Shown in pieces: positions 1 to 7,582 of a DNA stretch of 25,806 nucleotides (its first letter is position 1; the number at the start of each line of letters is the position of its first letter). This stretch comes from CAYZPB01 sp964480445. Lineage in GTDB: Bacteria > Bacillota > Bacilli > Tepidibacillales > Tepidibacillaceae. The position numbers were made by a program, and so were the translations under genes. Where the stretch lies: NCBI GenBank assembly GCA_964480445.1, contig CAYZPB010000009.1, positions 1 to 25,806 of the forward strand, written 5' to 3'. The notes under the pieces are model-generated. The model did not search any database. It was not told the DNA's origin and saw only the letters and a program-made list of their open reading frames with translations.

Positions 1-823
1 TTCGCGCAGTATGATAGGCCTGCTCTGTTGTCACAAGCAGCAATTCATCATAGATTTCACAATTAAGGACTGGTGGCACGAATCCAGCTCCAATACCTTG
101 GATCTGGTGTGCTCCGGCCTTACCACCTGAGAGAACCGGCGAGTCGAGCGGCTCCACCCCAACAATCAAGGGGTAGCGAGCAACTTCATCGGCGCCTGAC
201 GCTGACGCCTTGCCTGACGCCGACACCTTGCTCGACGCGTTTTCCCGGAGCACCTGGCCAACGCCAGTGATCGTGCCACCGGTGCCTATTCCGGCCACGA
301 AAGCATCAAGCTTGCCGCCAGTCTGCCTAATAATCTCCGGTCCAGTATAAAGCTTATGAGCGAGCGGATTAGCTGGATTAGCGAACTGACATAACGGATA
401 AAAACCATGCTCGGCGACCAACTCATCCATCCGATCTATCGACCCCTGCATGCCTAAGCTGGGCTCGGTTAAAACAAGTTCCGCACCATAAGCGCTCATC
501 AGCCGCTGCCGCTCCTTGCTCATATGGGACGGCATGACGATGACTGTGCGGTAACCTTTTGCAGCAGCTACAAGCGCAATCCCAATCCCTGTATTACCGC
601 TCGTTGCTTCAATCAGAGTATCGCCAGGTTTTATCGCGCCAGCCTTCTCTGCCTCCCTTACCATCTGCAGAGCGATTCGATCTTTAATCGAACCCCCCGG
701 ATTAAAATATTCTAATTTTACAAACACATCAGCACTATCTGGTGCAAGTTTTTGCAACTGCACGAGTGGCGTATTTCCAATCAATCCTAGAATATTATTG
801 AAAAAGCCCGTCCGTTCACTCAT
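1..823 (-). CDS. cysK: Cysteine synthase A (O-acetylserine sulfhydrylase), 3' end beyond the window
   Basis: PLP enzyme that makes cysteine from O-acetylserine and sulfide. 274 codons are present; the C-terminal ~50 residues lie off the left edge. Visible motifs: PLP lysine K47 in SIKDR, the substrate loop TSGNTG (74-79), and the phosphate loop GTGGT (180-184), followed after the insertion by SPVLSGG and IQGIGAGF. The start ATG at 823 is preceded by AAGGGAGA (832-839) and overlaps the whiA stop by 8 bases, so translation is probably coupled to whiA. Oddity: between GVG (187-189) and VEP (223-225) the protein has about 19 extra residues compared with the usual CysK, built around two six-residue units KVSASG and KASASG (199-210) that are duplicated at DNA level. 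Base composition looks richer in GC than whiA. CysK versus another member of the same fold (e.g. a CysM-like enzyme) cannot be fully settled without the C-terminus. Confidence 0.93.
   Translation of the reverse strand, partial: MSERTGFFNNILGLIGNTPLVQLQKLAPDSADVFVKLEYFNPGGSIKDRIALQMVREAEKAGAIKPGDTLIEATSGNTGIGIALVAAAKGYRTVIVMPSHMSKERQRLMSAYGAELVLTEPSLGMQGSIDRMDELVAEHGFYPLCQFANPANPLAHKLYTGPEIIRQTGGKLDAFVAGIGTGGTITGVGQVLRENASSKVSASGKASASGADEVARYPLIVGVEPLDSPVLSGGKAGAHQIQGIGAGFVPPVLNCEIYDELLLVTTEQAYHTAR
194..239 (-). repeat. 18-bp in-frame tandem duplication inside cysK
   Basis: Two adjacent 18-base units on the plus strand, GCCTGACGCTGACGCCTT (194-211) and GCCTGACGCCGACACCTT (212-229), differ at two positions; a third, decayed partial unit begins GCTCGACGCG (230-239). 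On the coding strand they give KVSASG and KASASG. The unit length is a multiple of three, so the frame stays open. The repeat makes up most of an insertion in a loop downstream of the GTGGT phosphate loop. Confidence 0.85.
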
Positions 824-1763
824 TTAAGGCGTCTCCCTTCAACTTTCCGGCGATCTCCTCCAGCTTGCGCAAACGATGATTCACGCCCGACTTACTTATT
901 TTACCGCTGGGTAGAAGCTCTGCTAGTTCCTGCAAAGAAGCATCAGGATATTGTAACCGCAGTTCGGCAATCTCTTGTAATCTAGTTGGCAAGTTATCTA
1001 AGCCGATTTCACGTGAAATTAAACGAATGCTTTCAGCCTGTCTAACACCTGTATCAGAAATCTTCTTCAGATTAGCTTTCTCACAATTAACAATCCGATT
1101 AACTGAGTTTCGTATATCACGCACAATTCGCACATCTTCAAATTTAAGCAAGGCTTGATGCGCACCAATCACACTTAGAAAATCAGAAATCTTTTCACCT
1201 TCTTTAAGGTAGATAAAAAAACCTTTTTTGCGCTCACTCCATCTTGCATTAAGCCTAAAGTAATTAGAGAGCTTGGCCAAATCTTCAGCATGCTCTTGGC
1301 TGTTGCTACTAATTTCTAGATGATAAGAGCCACTTTCAGGATTATTGAGCGATCCTGCCGCTAGAAAGGCGCCACGCAGATATGCACGTTTGCATAGCGT
1401 CGTTTTGATTAAATCCGGATCAATCTTCAAGTTATAAACCATTTCACTATCGACAATTTTAAGCTCCTGCAATAGTTCTTCAACATTATTTAATAAACGA
1501 ATTAAATAAACGTTATTCTTTTTTAAACGCATCTTTTTCCGCACCATAATCTCAGCCGAAATAGCAAAAACGTCCTTGATTAAGCTAAAGATTTTGCGCG
1601 CGATTGCTGCGTTCTCCGTCTGTATCTCCAGAATCATTTCATCATTAGTTCTATAAACCTTGCCGTTCATCTGCACTAGGGCAGATAACTCTGCAACCCT
1701 ACACTCGCGTTTCTCATCAAAAACCGTAGCGAGTTCACGTTTAGTCTCGGCAGCAAAAGACAT
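816..1763 (-). CDS. whiA: WhiA, DNA-binding protein linked to cell division
   Basis: 315 residues, the normal family length. WhiA has a degenerate LAGLIDADG homing-endonuclease-like N-terminal part and a C-terminal helix-turn-helix; in Streptomyces it drives sporulation genes, in Bacillus it affects division and chromosome segregation. Seen here: the RGAFLAAGSLNNPESGSYHLE region (130-150, homing-endonuclease-like fold) and the C-terminal helix-turn-helix ISKSGVNHRLRKL (289-301). ATG at 1763 is preceded by GAGGTGG at a good distance. The gene follows yvcK and rapZ in the order conserved across Gram-positive bacteria. Its stop overlaps the cysK start; in Bacillus the next gene is usually crh, which is absent here. 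Confidence 0.97.
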   Translation of the reverse strand: MSFAAETKRELATVFDEKRECRVAELSALVQMNGKVYRTNDEMILEIQTENAAIARKIFSLIKDVFAISAEIMVRKKMRLKKNNVYLIRLLNNVEELLQELKIVDSEMVYNLKIDPDLIKTTLCKRAYLRGAFLAAGSLNNPESGSYHLEISSNSQEHAEDLAKLSNYFRLNARWSERKKGFFIYLKEGEKISDFLSVIGAHQALLKFEDVRIVRDIRNSVNRIVNCEKANLKKISDTGVRQAESIRLISREIGLDNLPTRLQEIAELRLQYPDASLQELAELLPSGKISKSGVNHRLRKLEEIAGKLKGDALNE

Positions 1764-1800
1764 TGCGCCACCTCATTTCATCATAATTCTTAATTTCTTT

Positions 1801-1860
1801 ATATTCATTAATCTCATTATATTTCCATTAGTATCTTTATATTTCCTTTAGCATCTTTAA
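1801..1860 (-). repeat. Three imperfect 20-bp tandem units across the yvcK stop codon
   Basis: Consecutive 20-base blocks on the plus strand: ATTTCCTTTAGCATCTTTAA (1841-1860), ATTTCCATTAGTATCTTTAT (1821-1840) and ATATTCATTAATCTCATTAT (1801-1820). The first two agree at 17 of 20 positions, the second and third at 15 of 20. The first block encodes the last residues of YvcK; the yvcK stop (1837-1839) lies in the second. The rest of the array fills the short yvcK-whiA gap. It looks like successive duplication of the 3' end of yvcK with decay of the older copy. Confidence 0.75.
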
Positions 1861-2802
1861 TATCTGGTTAGCAATCTTCTCCTCATCGTGACGAATAAAA
1901 GTGCCACACTTTAAAAAATCGCTAATAATTAACTGATATCCTCCCTCAGCTAAATAATCAACATCATCTGCTTCACAGATTACCTGCCTTGCGTCCTCCA
2001 CCGAGTAATGCTTTAGCAATTCTGGAGTAATCGGCTTATCATTTACGAGTACATAATCAATAAACTTGCTACCAACATGTTGCTCAATTGCAGTCACATG
2101 ATCACCTACAGTATAGTTATCAGTCTCACCCGGCTGGGTCATAACGTTACAGATAAAGACTTTTTTAGCTGGCGAATTCTTGATCGCCTCTCTTATCTCT
2201 GGCACTAATAGATTGGGAATAATACTGGTATAAAGACTACCTGGTCCTAGCAGAATTAAATCTGCCTCCTTTACAGCAGTCAAAGCATCAGGAATTGGTT
2301 TAGGATTAGCTGGTTCAATAAAAACTCTCTTAATTGGTTTGCCCACCAGCGGAATCTTCGACTCGCCTTCCACAATCGTCCCATCAACAAACTCGGCGGA
2401 TAAGGTAATTTTTTTGTCCGATGCCGGAATTACCCGTGCCCTAATCGCTAATATTTCAATCAGCTTGTTAATTGCTGTAACAAAATCACCAGTAATATCA
2501 TACATTGCTGCAATCAGCAGATTACCAATTGTGTGTTCAGCCAGACCTTCACCCCGATCAAAACGGTATTGCAAAAGCTGCTCGAGTTCAGGGTCGACCG
2601 TCGCTAGCGAAATCAACACGTTACGAATGTCTCCGGGCGGCGGAATATCAAAATCCTTCATCAGGATACCCGAACTGCCACCATCATCAGCGGCTGTTAC
2701 GATTGCATCGATTCCAATATCCTTCTTTTTTAAACCTCGAAGAATAACGGAAAGACCGATACCACCACCTACTACTACGATTTTTTTCTGTTCTTCTAAC
2801 AT
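1837..2802 (-). CDS. yvcK: YvcK/GlmR, UDP-sugar-binding regulator of peptidoglycan precursor supply
   Basis: 321 residues of the CofD-like family (gluconeogenesis factor). In B. subtilis the protein binds UDP-GlcNAc and helps send carbon to cell-wall precursors on gluconeogenic substrates. Motifs: an N-terminal Rossmann-like glycine loop GGGIGLSVILRGL (12-24), DDGGSSG (39-45) and PPGDIRNVL (55-63), all characteristic of this family and shared with the phospholactate transferase CofD. Start ATG at 2802 has a GAGGT box about 7 bases upstream. It sits between rapZ and whiA as in Bacillus, Listeria and many Clostridia. Genuine F420-related CofD is unlikely because the context is the rapZ-yvcK-whiA cluster. 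Confidence 0.96.
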   Translation of the reverse strand: MLEEQKKIVVVGGGIGLSVILRGLKKKDIGIDAIVTAADDGGSSGILMKDFDIPPPGDIRNVLISLATVDPELEQLLQYRFDRGEGLAEHTIGNLLIAAMYDITGDFVTAINKLIEILAIRARVIPASDKKITLSAEFVDGTIVEGESKIPLVGKPIKRVFIEPANPKPIPDALTAVKEADLILLGPGSLYTSIIPNLLVPEIREAIKNSPAKKVFICNVMTQPGETDNYTVGDHVTAIEQHVGSKFIDYVLVNDKPITPELLKHYSVEDARQVICEADDVDYLAEGGYQLIISDFLKCGTFIRHDEEKIANQILKMLKEI

Positions 2803-2829
2803 CTCATCAACCTCGATCTACTATTATCT

Positions 2830-3702
2830 TCAATCAACATAAATATCGCGGTGCCTAACGCTTACTGTCCAATCAGTTTGAAGATTGTCAGCAATCTGCT
2901 CAGAGATAACAACTGAACGATGTTTACCACCTGTACAACCAATCGCTATATGCAACTGACTTTTGCCTTCTTTTTTATATTTTGGTAGGAGATAGCGTAG
3001 TAGGTCAATCATTCTGTCGAGAAGCTCGCCTGTTTCCTGCCACTTCATTACATAGTCAAAAACTTCTTGATTCTTACCAGTCTGATTACGTAAGGTCTTA
3101 ACATAATAAGGATTAGGCAAAAAGCGAACATCAAATATTAAATCAGCATCAAGCACTGTTCCATACTTGAAGCCAAAGGAATGCATATTAACAGTAAAAT
3201 CCTTAGTTAGTTCACCCTGTAACAGCTCACCCACCTGTTCTTTAAGCAGAAGTGGCGTGAGCTTGCTAGTATCAATCATATGGTTAGCCTTGCCCTTAAT
3301 TTCCTCTAATAGTTGGCGCTCATATAAAATCCCTTCTAAGGGTGATGCATCATGAAGTGCTGGATGTTTTCTGCGAGATTCCTTGTAGCGATTTACTAAA
3401 GTTGCATCGTCTGCCTCCAGAAAAACAATTCGGTATTCAATGCTTTTTATCTGGTCAAGCGCCGCTAACGCTTTTATTAGCTCACCAAAAAACTCACGCG
3501 TACGCATATCAATTACTAAGGCTACCTTATTTAGACTCTCACTTGATTTCTGCATTAGATCAATAAAGGTCTGAATCAAGACTGGTGGCAGATTATCAAC
3601 ACAATAATATTCCATATCTTCCAGACCTTGAATCGCAACGGTCTTACCAGCACCTGACATTCCAGTAATAATTACTAATTGCATCTTCTCATTAAGTTTC
3701 AT
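2830..3702 (-). CDS. rapZ: RapZ/YvcJ, P-loop nucleotide-binding regulator
   Basis: About 290 residues. The family binds nucleotides through an N-terminal P-loop; in E. coli RapZ senses GlcN6P and steers decay of the GlmZ small RNA, in B. subtilis YvcJ affects competence. Motifs with the start used here: Walker A GMSGAGKT (14-21), followed by EDMEYYCVDNLPP, and the C-terminal signature CTGGKHRS. I prefer ATG at 3702 over the upstream in-frame ATG at 3720: 3702 has AAGGGAG six bases in front, whereas 3720 would lie only about 4-5 bases downstream of the expected transcription start. First gene of the rapZ-yvcK-whiA-cysK unit, following a terminator. Confidence 0.95.
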   Translation of the reverse strand: MKLNEKMQLVIITGMSGAGKTVAIQGLEDMEYYCVDNLPPVLIQTFIDLMQKSSESLNKVALVIDMRTREFFGELIKALAALDQIKSIEYRIVFLEADDATLVNRYKESRRKHPALHDASPLEGILYERQLLEEIKGKANHMIDTSKLTPLLLKEQVGELLQGELTKDFTVNMHSFGFKYGTVLDADLIFDVRFLPNPYYVKTLRNQTGKNQEVFDYVMKWQETGELLDRMIDLLRYLLPKYKKEGKSQLHIAIGCTGGKHRSVVISEQIADNLQTDWTVSVRHRDIYVD

Positions 3703-3724
3703 AACTAGCTCCCTTATCATAGAT

Positions 3725-3737
3725 ACTTCCTATTATA
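3725..3737 (-). promoter_or_regulatory. Probable rapZ promoter (-10 element)
   Basis: On the minus strand a perfect TATAAT lies at 3737-3732, with transcription expected to begin near 3725. The -35 region is poor (TTCGAT with a 17-base spacer). It lies between the terminator at 3795-3820 and rapZ, where a new transcription unit should start. The resulting leader is short, which supports the 3702 start of rapZ. Confidence 0.5.
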
Positions 3738-3794
3738 ATCATACAATATCTGCAATCGAATAACTAGCACCAAGCAGAGGATAAAAATGCACAG

Positions 3795-3820
3795 AAAAAA
3801 GCACGGATTCAATCCGTGCT
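3795..3820 (-). terminator. Rho-independent terminator downstream of trxB
   Basis: On the minus strand an inverted repeat AGCACGGATT / AATCCGTGCT with a minimal centre is followed by six T residues (complement of 3795-3800). It lies 140 bases past the trxB stop and before the rapZ promoter, closing the transcription unit that ends in trxB. The stretch 3821-3959 between them is AT-rich and I see no gene in it. Confidence 0.85.
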
Positions 3821-3959
3821 GTCAAATTATATCTTAGAAAGGGGGTAACTCACTAACAGTATAACCCCTCAATATTACAGTTATATTACAGGAACATTAA
3901 TTAATTGTTACAAACAGTAGTTTTTCTCGCAATTTACGTCAATTTCATGCATTTTTAGT

Positions 3960-4880
3960 CTATTTTAGACCTTCCAAGTGCTTTTGAGCTGAAATTGCCG
4001 CAATGCTACCATCTGCTGCAGATGTTACTACTTGTCGTAATACTTTTTTTCTAGCATCTCCCGCTGCATAAATCCCCGCCACTTTAGTAGCCATTCCCTC
4101 ATCAGTCAAAACATAGCCCAGTTTATCAGTTATTCCTAAATCAGCTATATAATCAGTGACCGGTTGGGAACCAATATAGACAAACATTCCATCAACAGTA
4201 ATCAATCTTTCTTCGCCAGTTTTTAAGTCCTCAACTAAGACACCAGTTACTTTTTCCTCCCCAACTACTTCCTTTACGACTGTGCTCAACTCGAACTCAA
4301 TTTTTTCATTAGCAAAAGCACGATCCTGCAGAATTTTATCTGCACGTAACTCATCTCGACGATGAATTATAATTACCTTTGACGCAAGCTTGGCCAAAAA
4401 AATTGCCTCCTCAACAGCAGCATTTCCACCGCCAACTACTGCCACAATTTTATCACGGAAAAATGCGCCATCACAGACTGCACATAAAGATACTCCGCGT
4501 CCGGCAAATTCTTTTTCACCAGGTACGCCTAGCCGATGTGGTTGAGAACCAGTCGCCACGATTACAGCTTTTGCTTGATAGCTTTTGTCGCCAGCAATAA
4601 TTTCCTTATACTCTCCATGATCAATGACTTTATCAATATTTGCATAAAGGTATTCTGCCCCGTAAGCTAATGCATGTTCAAACATCCGTTCTGCTAGTTC
4701 CGCTCCATTAATGCTTTTAAAGCCAGGATAGTTTTCAAACTCATCTGTATTTACCAGCTGCCCACCAGGAACACCGCGTTCCAAAAGTACAGTTGAAAAA
4801 CCAGCCCTTCCGGCATAAATTGCCGCACTTAAGCCAGCCGGACCAGCACCAACAATTGCAATATCATATTTGTTTTCCAT
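3960..4880 (-). CDS. trxB: Thioredoxin-disulfide reductase
   Basis: 306-residue low-molecular-weight flavoprotein that passes electrons from NADPH through FAD to thioredoxin. Seen: FAD glycine motif GAGPAG (11-16), the active-site pair C133/C136 in CAVCDG, the second nucleotide motif GGGNAAVEE (150-158), the NADPH-contact HRRDELRA (173-180), and the C-terminal FAD motif AAGDAR. All catalytic residues are present. ATG at 4880 is preceded by AAGGAGG. A ferredoxin-dependent relative cannot be wholly excluded, but the intact HRRxxxRA motif favours NADPH. Last gene before the terminator at 3795-3820; in B. subtilis trxB also lies just upstream of the yvcI-yvcJ-yvcK cluster. Confidence 0.96.
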   Translation of the reverse strand: MENKYDIAIVGAGPAGLSAAIYAGRAGFSTVLLERGVPGGQLVNTDEFENYPGFKSINGAELAERMFEHALAYGAEYLYANIDKVIDHGEYKEIIAGDKSYQAKAVIVATGSQPHRLGVPGEKEFAGRGVSLCAVCDGAFFRDKIVAVVGGGNAAVEEAIFLAKLASKVIIIHRRDELRADKILQDRAFANEKIEFELSTVVKEVVGEEKVTGVLVEDLKTGEERLITVDGMFVYIGSQPVTDYIADLGITDKLGYVLTDEGMATKVAGIYAAGDARKKVLRQVVTSAADGSIAAISAQKHLEGLK

Positions 4881-4912
4881 ATAATATGACCTCCTTCTAC
4901 TTCACGCTTATT

Positions 4913-5719
4913 TTATAAGGGAATCATTATTCGCTTTCTCTCTTTAAAAGTCGCAAGTTCCTTTAAACCGTATTGGCGAAGTAACTCCCTCGCCTGCTCA
5001 ACATTTAAAAACACTTCCTCAGGTTTGTGCGCGTCTGAACCTAAGGTGAATGGAATCCCCAGCTCAATCGCTCGTCGCACAATCCAATTCGCCGGGTACA
5101 TTTCTCCATCGGCTTTTTCAAGGCCCGAAGCATTTAGTTCCATCGCCATATCAGCTGTTTTAATCGCCTGTAAGGCCTCTTCAATCTCTGCAGTTAAATC
5201 AACAGTCGGCGGTAATCCATTCTTTTTAATTACATCAAAATGACCGACAAAATCATACATTCCCGACTTTGCTGCAGCCGTAAGCTCGCTATAGTAGGCA
5301 CGATAAACTTGATCAACATTCTTCCCCTGCCAAAGATGGACCTGTCGCGAGTCACTGATATCCCACTCGCCAATATTATGTATACTGCCAATCACATAGT
5401 CGAAGGGATAAGGTTTTATCAGTTGCTCCAACTCTTTTTCCCAACCCGAGACAAAATAGCCCTCCACACCAACGCGGATATCGATATCACTTTTGTAAGC
5501 CTGCTTTAGAGTTAGTGCCTCACTAACATAGCCGTCATACTCCGAGATATCCATCGCTGTTCCCGTCGGTATTTGGTCAGCTGGAAGATGAACTAAAGGC
5601 AGATGATCAGAAAGTCCAATCTGGTCAAGACCCTTCACGATTGCATTTTCAATATATTCGCGTAGCTCGCCAACGGCATGACCGCACCGTTCATGATGCG
5701 TATGATAATCAATCTTCAT
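4913..5719 (-). CDS. hisJ: PHP-family histidinol-phosphatase-like phosphoesterase
   Basis: 268 residues, similar to HisJ/HisK of Gram-positives, which removes phosphate from histidinol phosphate in histidine synthesis. Metal-binding PHP motifs are visible: HTHH (6-9), SDH in the first 40 residues, GSIHN near the middle, GHFD, and a C-terminal GSDAH. The length matches the HisJ type rather than the PHP domain of DNA polymerase III. ATG at 5719 overlaps the stop of the upstream acyltransferase gene by 11 bases, with AGGGAGAG in front, so the two are probably co-translated. No other his gene is in the window. The substrate is inferred from family likeness only; other small phosphoesters are possible. 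Confidence 0.82.
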   Translation of the reverse strand: MKIDYHTHHERCGHAVGELREYIENAIVKGLDQIGLSDHLPLVHLPADQIPTGTAMDISEYDGYVSEALTLKQAYKSDIDIRVGVEGYFVSGWEKELEQLIKPYPFDYVIGSIHNIGEWDISDSRQVHLWQGKNVDQVYRAYYSELTAAAKSGMYDFVGHFDVIKKNGLPPTVDLTAEIEEALQAIKTADMAMELNASGLEKADGEMYPANWIVRRAIELGIPFTLGSDAHKPEEVFLNVEQARELLRQYGLKELATFKERKRIMIPL

Positions 5720-6218
5720 CTAATAACTCTCCCTCTTCTTCTTTTATTAACCTTGCTGGATTTCCTGCATAAAAGGCCCCAGCCGGCACATCACCTATTA
5801 TTACAGCGCCTGCCCCTATAATGGCATTATCACCAATCGTGACACCAGGCAGAATCGTTACATTGGCACCAATCATCACACTGTCCCCAATATAAATATC
5901 GCCCAAACGGTATTCTTCAATCAAATACTCATGCGCTAGAATTGTCGTATTATAACCAATTATCGTATTGTCCCCAATATGAATTTTCTCTGGGTACATA
6001 ATATCCAACATAACTTTAAAAGCAATCGCTGTTTTGTCACCAACTTCAACACCCAGACGTCGATAGAGCCAGTTTTTAACCTTAAACCAGGGAGTAATTC
6101 GCGCTAGGGAAATAATAACTGTATTCTGGAACACTCTCCAGAAGCCAACCGTTTGATACAATTGCCAGAGCGAGTTACTTTCTGGGTCTACCTTAAAACT
6201 AGTCGTCTCCCTCAACAT
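5709..6218 (-). CDS. yvoF: YvoF-like hexapeptide-repeat acyltransferase
   Basis: 169-residue member of the left-handed beta-helix acetyltransferases. The N-terminal part contains SNSLWQLYQTVGF and the WLYRRLGVEVG segment; hexapeptide repeats run from about 70 to 155, with the likely catalytic histidine in ILAHEYLIEEYRLG (H96). The layout strongly resembles B. subtilis YvoF, which also lies in the lgt operon. Substrate unknown; an acetyl-CoA-dependent O-acetyltransferase is likely. The open frame extends to 6320, but ATG at 6218 is preceded by AAGGGGAGG at a normal distance and the family starts there. The gene overlaps the end of lgt by 20 bases and its own stop overlaps the PHP gene. Confidence 0.85.
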   Translation of the reverse strand: MLRETTSFKVDPESNSLWQLYQTVGFWRVFQNTVIISLARITPWFKVKNWLYRRLGVEVGDKTAIAFKVMLDIMYPEKIHIGDNTIIGYNTTILAHEYLIEEYRLGDIYIGDSVMIGANVTILPGVTIGDNAIIGAGAVIIGDVPAGAFYAGNPARLIKEEEGELLDED

Positions 6219-7242
6219 CAACGCCTCCCCTTTCGGCCGCGTCAGTCTCACCCAGGCTACTAGCATCACCTTCGCTAGTCTTTTTAGTACCATCCACCCT
6301 AGTAGTAATTTCTTCCACATCAGCAGCCACTCCCTTGCTCGATTCCCCTAGGTAAGGATTATCAGCATAACGTAGTGTTGAACGTTCACCAATTGAAATA
6401 TAAATTAGATATCCGATAAATCCAAGAATCGCAACTAAGCTAAACAGCTGTGCTGAACGTATGTTTCCCCCAGTCAGCTCGCCCGCATCCCAGACGGAAG
6501 CAAGTGGTAACCAGAGCGTTTCCAGAAGTTTCTCCAACCACACCGGACCATTGAAAGTTAAACTGTCTGTCCTTAAGCCCTCGATAAAAAAACGACCAAC
6601 AGAGTACCAGATAAAGTAGAGTGAAAGAATAGCACCCCTAATTGGATTGCGGTATCTAATTAATAAAATAATAATTACGCCAATGATACTCCAGATTGAT
6701 TCGTACAAAAATGTTGGATGATGGTAGCTACCGTTGATCCACATCTGATTAATAATGAATTCTGGTAGGTGTAAGTTCTCAAGAAATTCAAGACTAACTG
6801 GTCCGCCATAAGCCTCCTGATTAGTGAAGTTACCCCAGCGACCAATTGCCTGCCCTAACAAAACAGAAGGAAAAGCAATTTCTGCTACCTGGACAAAAGA
6901 AAACTTTTTGATCCTAGAATAAATATAGCCGGCAAGAATACTACCGAGTATTACACCGTGAATTGCTAATCCGCCGTCGCGGAATGAAAATATTTCTCCG
7001 CGGTGGAGACTATAATAATCCCAATGAAAGAAAACATAATATAAGCGCCCACTTATTAAAGCTGTTGGTATCGCAAGAAGCAGTGTGTTTAAAAAGGTAT
7101 CGAAATCAAAGCCGATTCTTTTAGTCTCATAAAATGCTAAAAGAGCAGCAAGAAGTGCTCCCGAGCCGATGATAAGTCCATACCAATAGACAGGGAAACC
7201 ACCAATTTGGAAAGCTACTCGGTCAATTATTTCGAGTTCCAT
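6199..7242 (-). CDS. lgt: Prolipoprotein diacylglyceryl transferase
   Basis: Integral membrane enzyme that moves diacylglycerol from phosphatidylglycerol to the lipobox cysteine of prolipoproteins. Seen: several hydrophobic spans, the conserved histidine in LAIHG (H95), the Lgt signature GRWGNFTNQEAYG (134-146) and GRFFIEGLRTDS (216-227) with the conserved arginine R224. At 347 residues it is longer than the usual 260-300: about 30 extra residues lie between TDSL and IRSAQL (about 229-260), and a hydrophilic, acidic C-terminal tail of about 55 residues follows ADNPYLGE. The tail ends within the start region of the yvoF-like gene. ATG at 7242 has AAAGGGG seven bases upstream. In B. subtilis hprK precedes lgt; it is absent here. 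Confidence 0.96.
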   Translation of the reverse strand: MELEIIDRVAFQIGGFPVYWYGLIIGSGALLAALLAFYETKRIGFDFDTFLNTLLLAIPTALISGRLYYVFFHWDYYSLHRGEIFSFRDGGLAIHGVILGSILAGYIYSRIKKFSFVQVAEIAFPSVLLGQAIGRWGNFTNQEAYGGPVSLEFLENLHLPEFIINQMWINGSYHHPTFLYESIWSIIGVIIILLIRYRNPIRGAILSLYFIWYSVGRFFIEGLRTDSLTFNGPVWLEKLLETLWLPLASVWDAGELTGGNIRSAQLFSLVAILGFIGYLIYISIGERSTLRYADNPYLGESSKGVAADVEEITTRVDGTKKTSEGDASSLGETDAAERGGVDVEGDD

Positions 7243-7315
7243 CTAACTACCCCTTTTTCAGCTAAATATATACAGCGAGCTACTTAAAACATTAAACAGA
7301 TTCTGGTCACTAATC

Positions 7316-7504
7316 CTATTTCGGTGAAGGTATTATAAATAATGCAATAATATAGATGATTACACCAGGAAATACAGCAGTGAAGACTGTTAAAAGTACA
7401 TATAATAAACGAATTACTGTAACATCGACATTGGTATACTCCGCAATACCACCAAGTACTCCCGCAATCATCACTTGATCTTTAGACCTTGTAAGTTTTT
7501 TCAT
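7316..7504 (-). CDS. PspC-domain membrane mini-protein (YvlC-like)
   Basis: 62-residue protein consisting of one PspC domain: KKLTRSKDQVMIAGVLGGIAEY with the typical GVLGGIAEY turn, then a hydrophobic hairpin and a short IIPSPK end. Family members are linked to envelope stress responses; in B. subtilis the relative YvlC belongs to a cell-envelope stress operon near hprK-lgt. The open frame could begin at GTG 7516, but ATG at 7504 is better placed behind AAAGGTGAG (7-base spacing). It lies between uvrA and lgt on the same strand. A TATAAT (7535-7530) upstream could give it its own transcript. Confidence 0.85.
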   Translation of the reverse strand: MKKLTRSKDQVMIAGVLGGIAEYTNVDVTVIRLLYVLLTVFTAVFPGVIIYIIALFIIPSPK

Positions 7505-7529
7505 AATTTCACTCACCTTTGCCCTGAAT

Positions 7530-7535
7530 ATTATA
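7530..7535 (-). promoter_or_regulatory. Possible -10 element for pspC
   Basis: TATAAT on the minus strand, 26 bases ahead of the pspC start in a very AT-rich uvrA-pspC gap. No convincing -35 accompanies it, and imperfect inverted repeats surround it, so this is tentative. Confidence 0.3.
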
Positions 7536-7582
7536 AAGAATAATTATACTCTTTATTATAACCTATTTCCTGGTAGTAGTCT

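Noticed and set aside
2339..2842. Long plus-strand open frames opposite yvcK, argJ, argD and others
   Set aside because: They lie antisense to well-recognised genes, lack ribosome sites and family motifs, and reflect codon bias of the true strand.
3841..3935. GGGGT...ACCCC inverted pair downstream of trxB as a second terminator or small RNA
   Set aside because: Only five paired bases around a long loop and no T run after it; the stem-loop at 3795-3820 explains termination.
7530..7560. GTATAATTATTC-like sequence ahead of pspC resembling the ArgR operator
   Set aside because: The two arms do not match each other well, the gap is almost pure A and T, and the gene has no arginine link.
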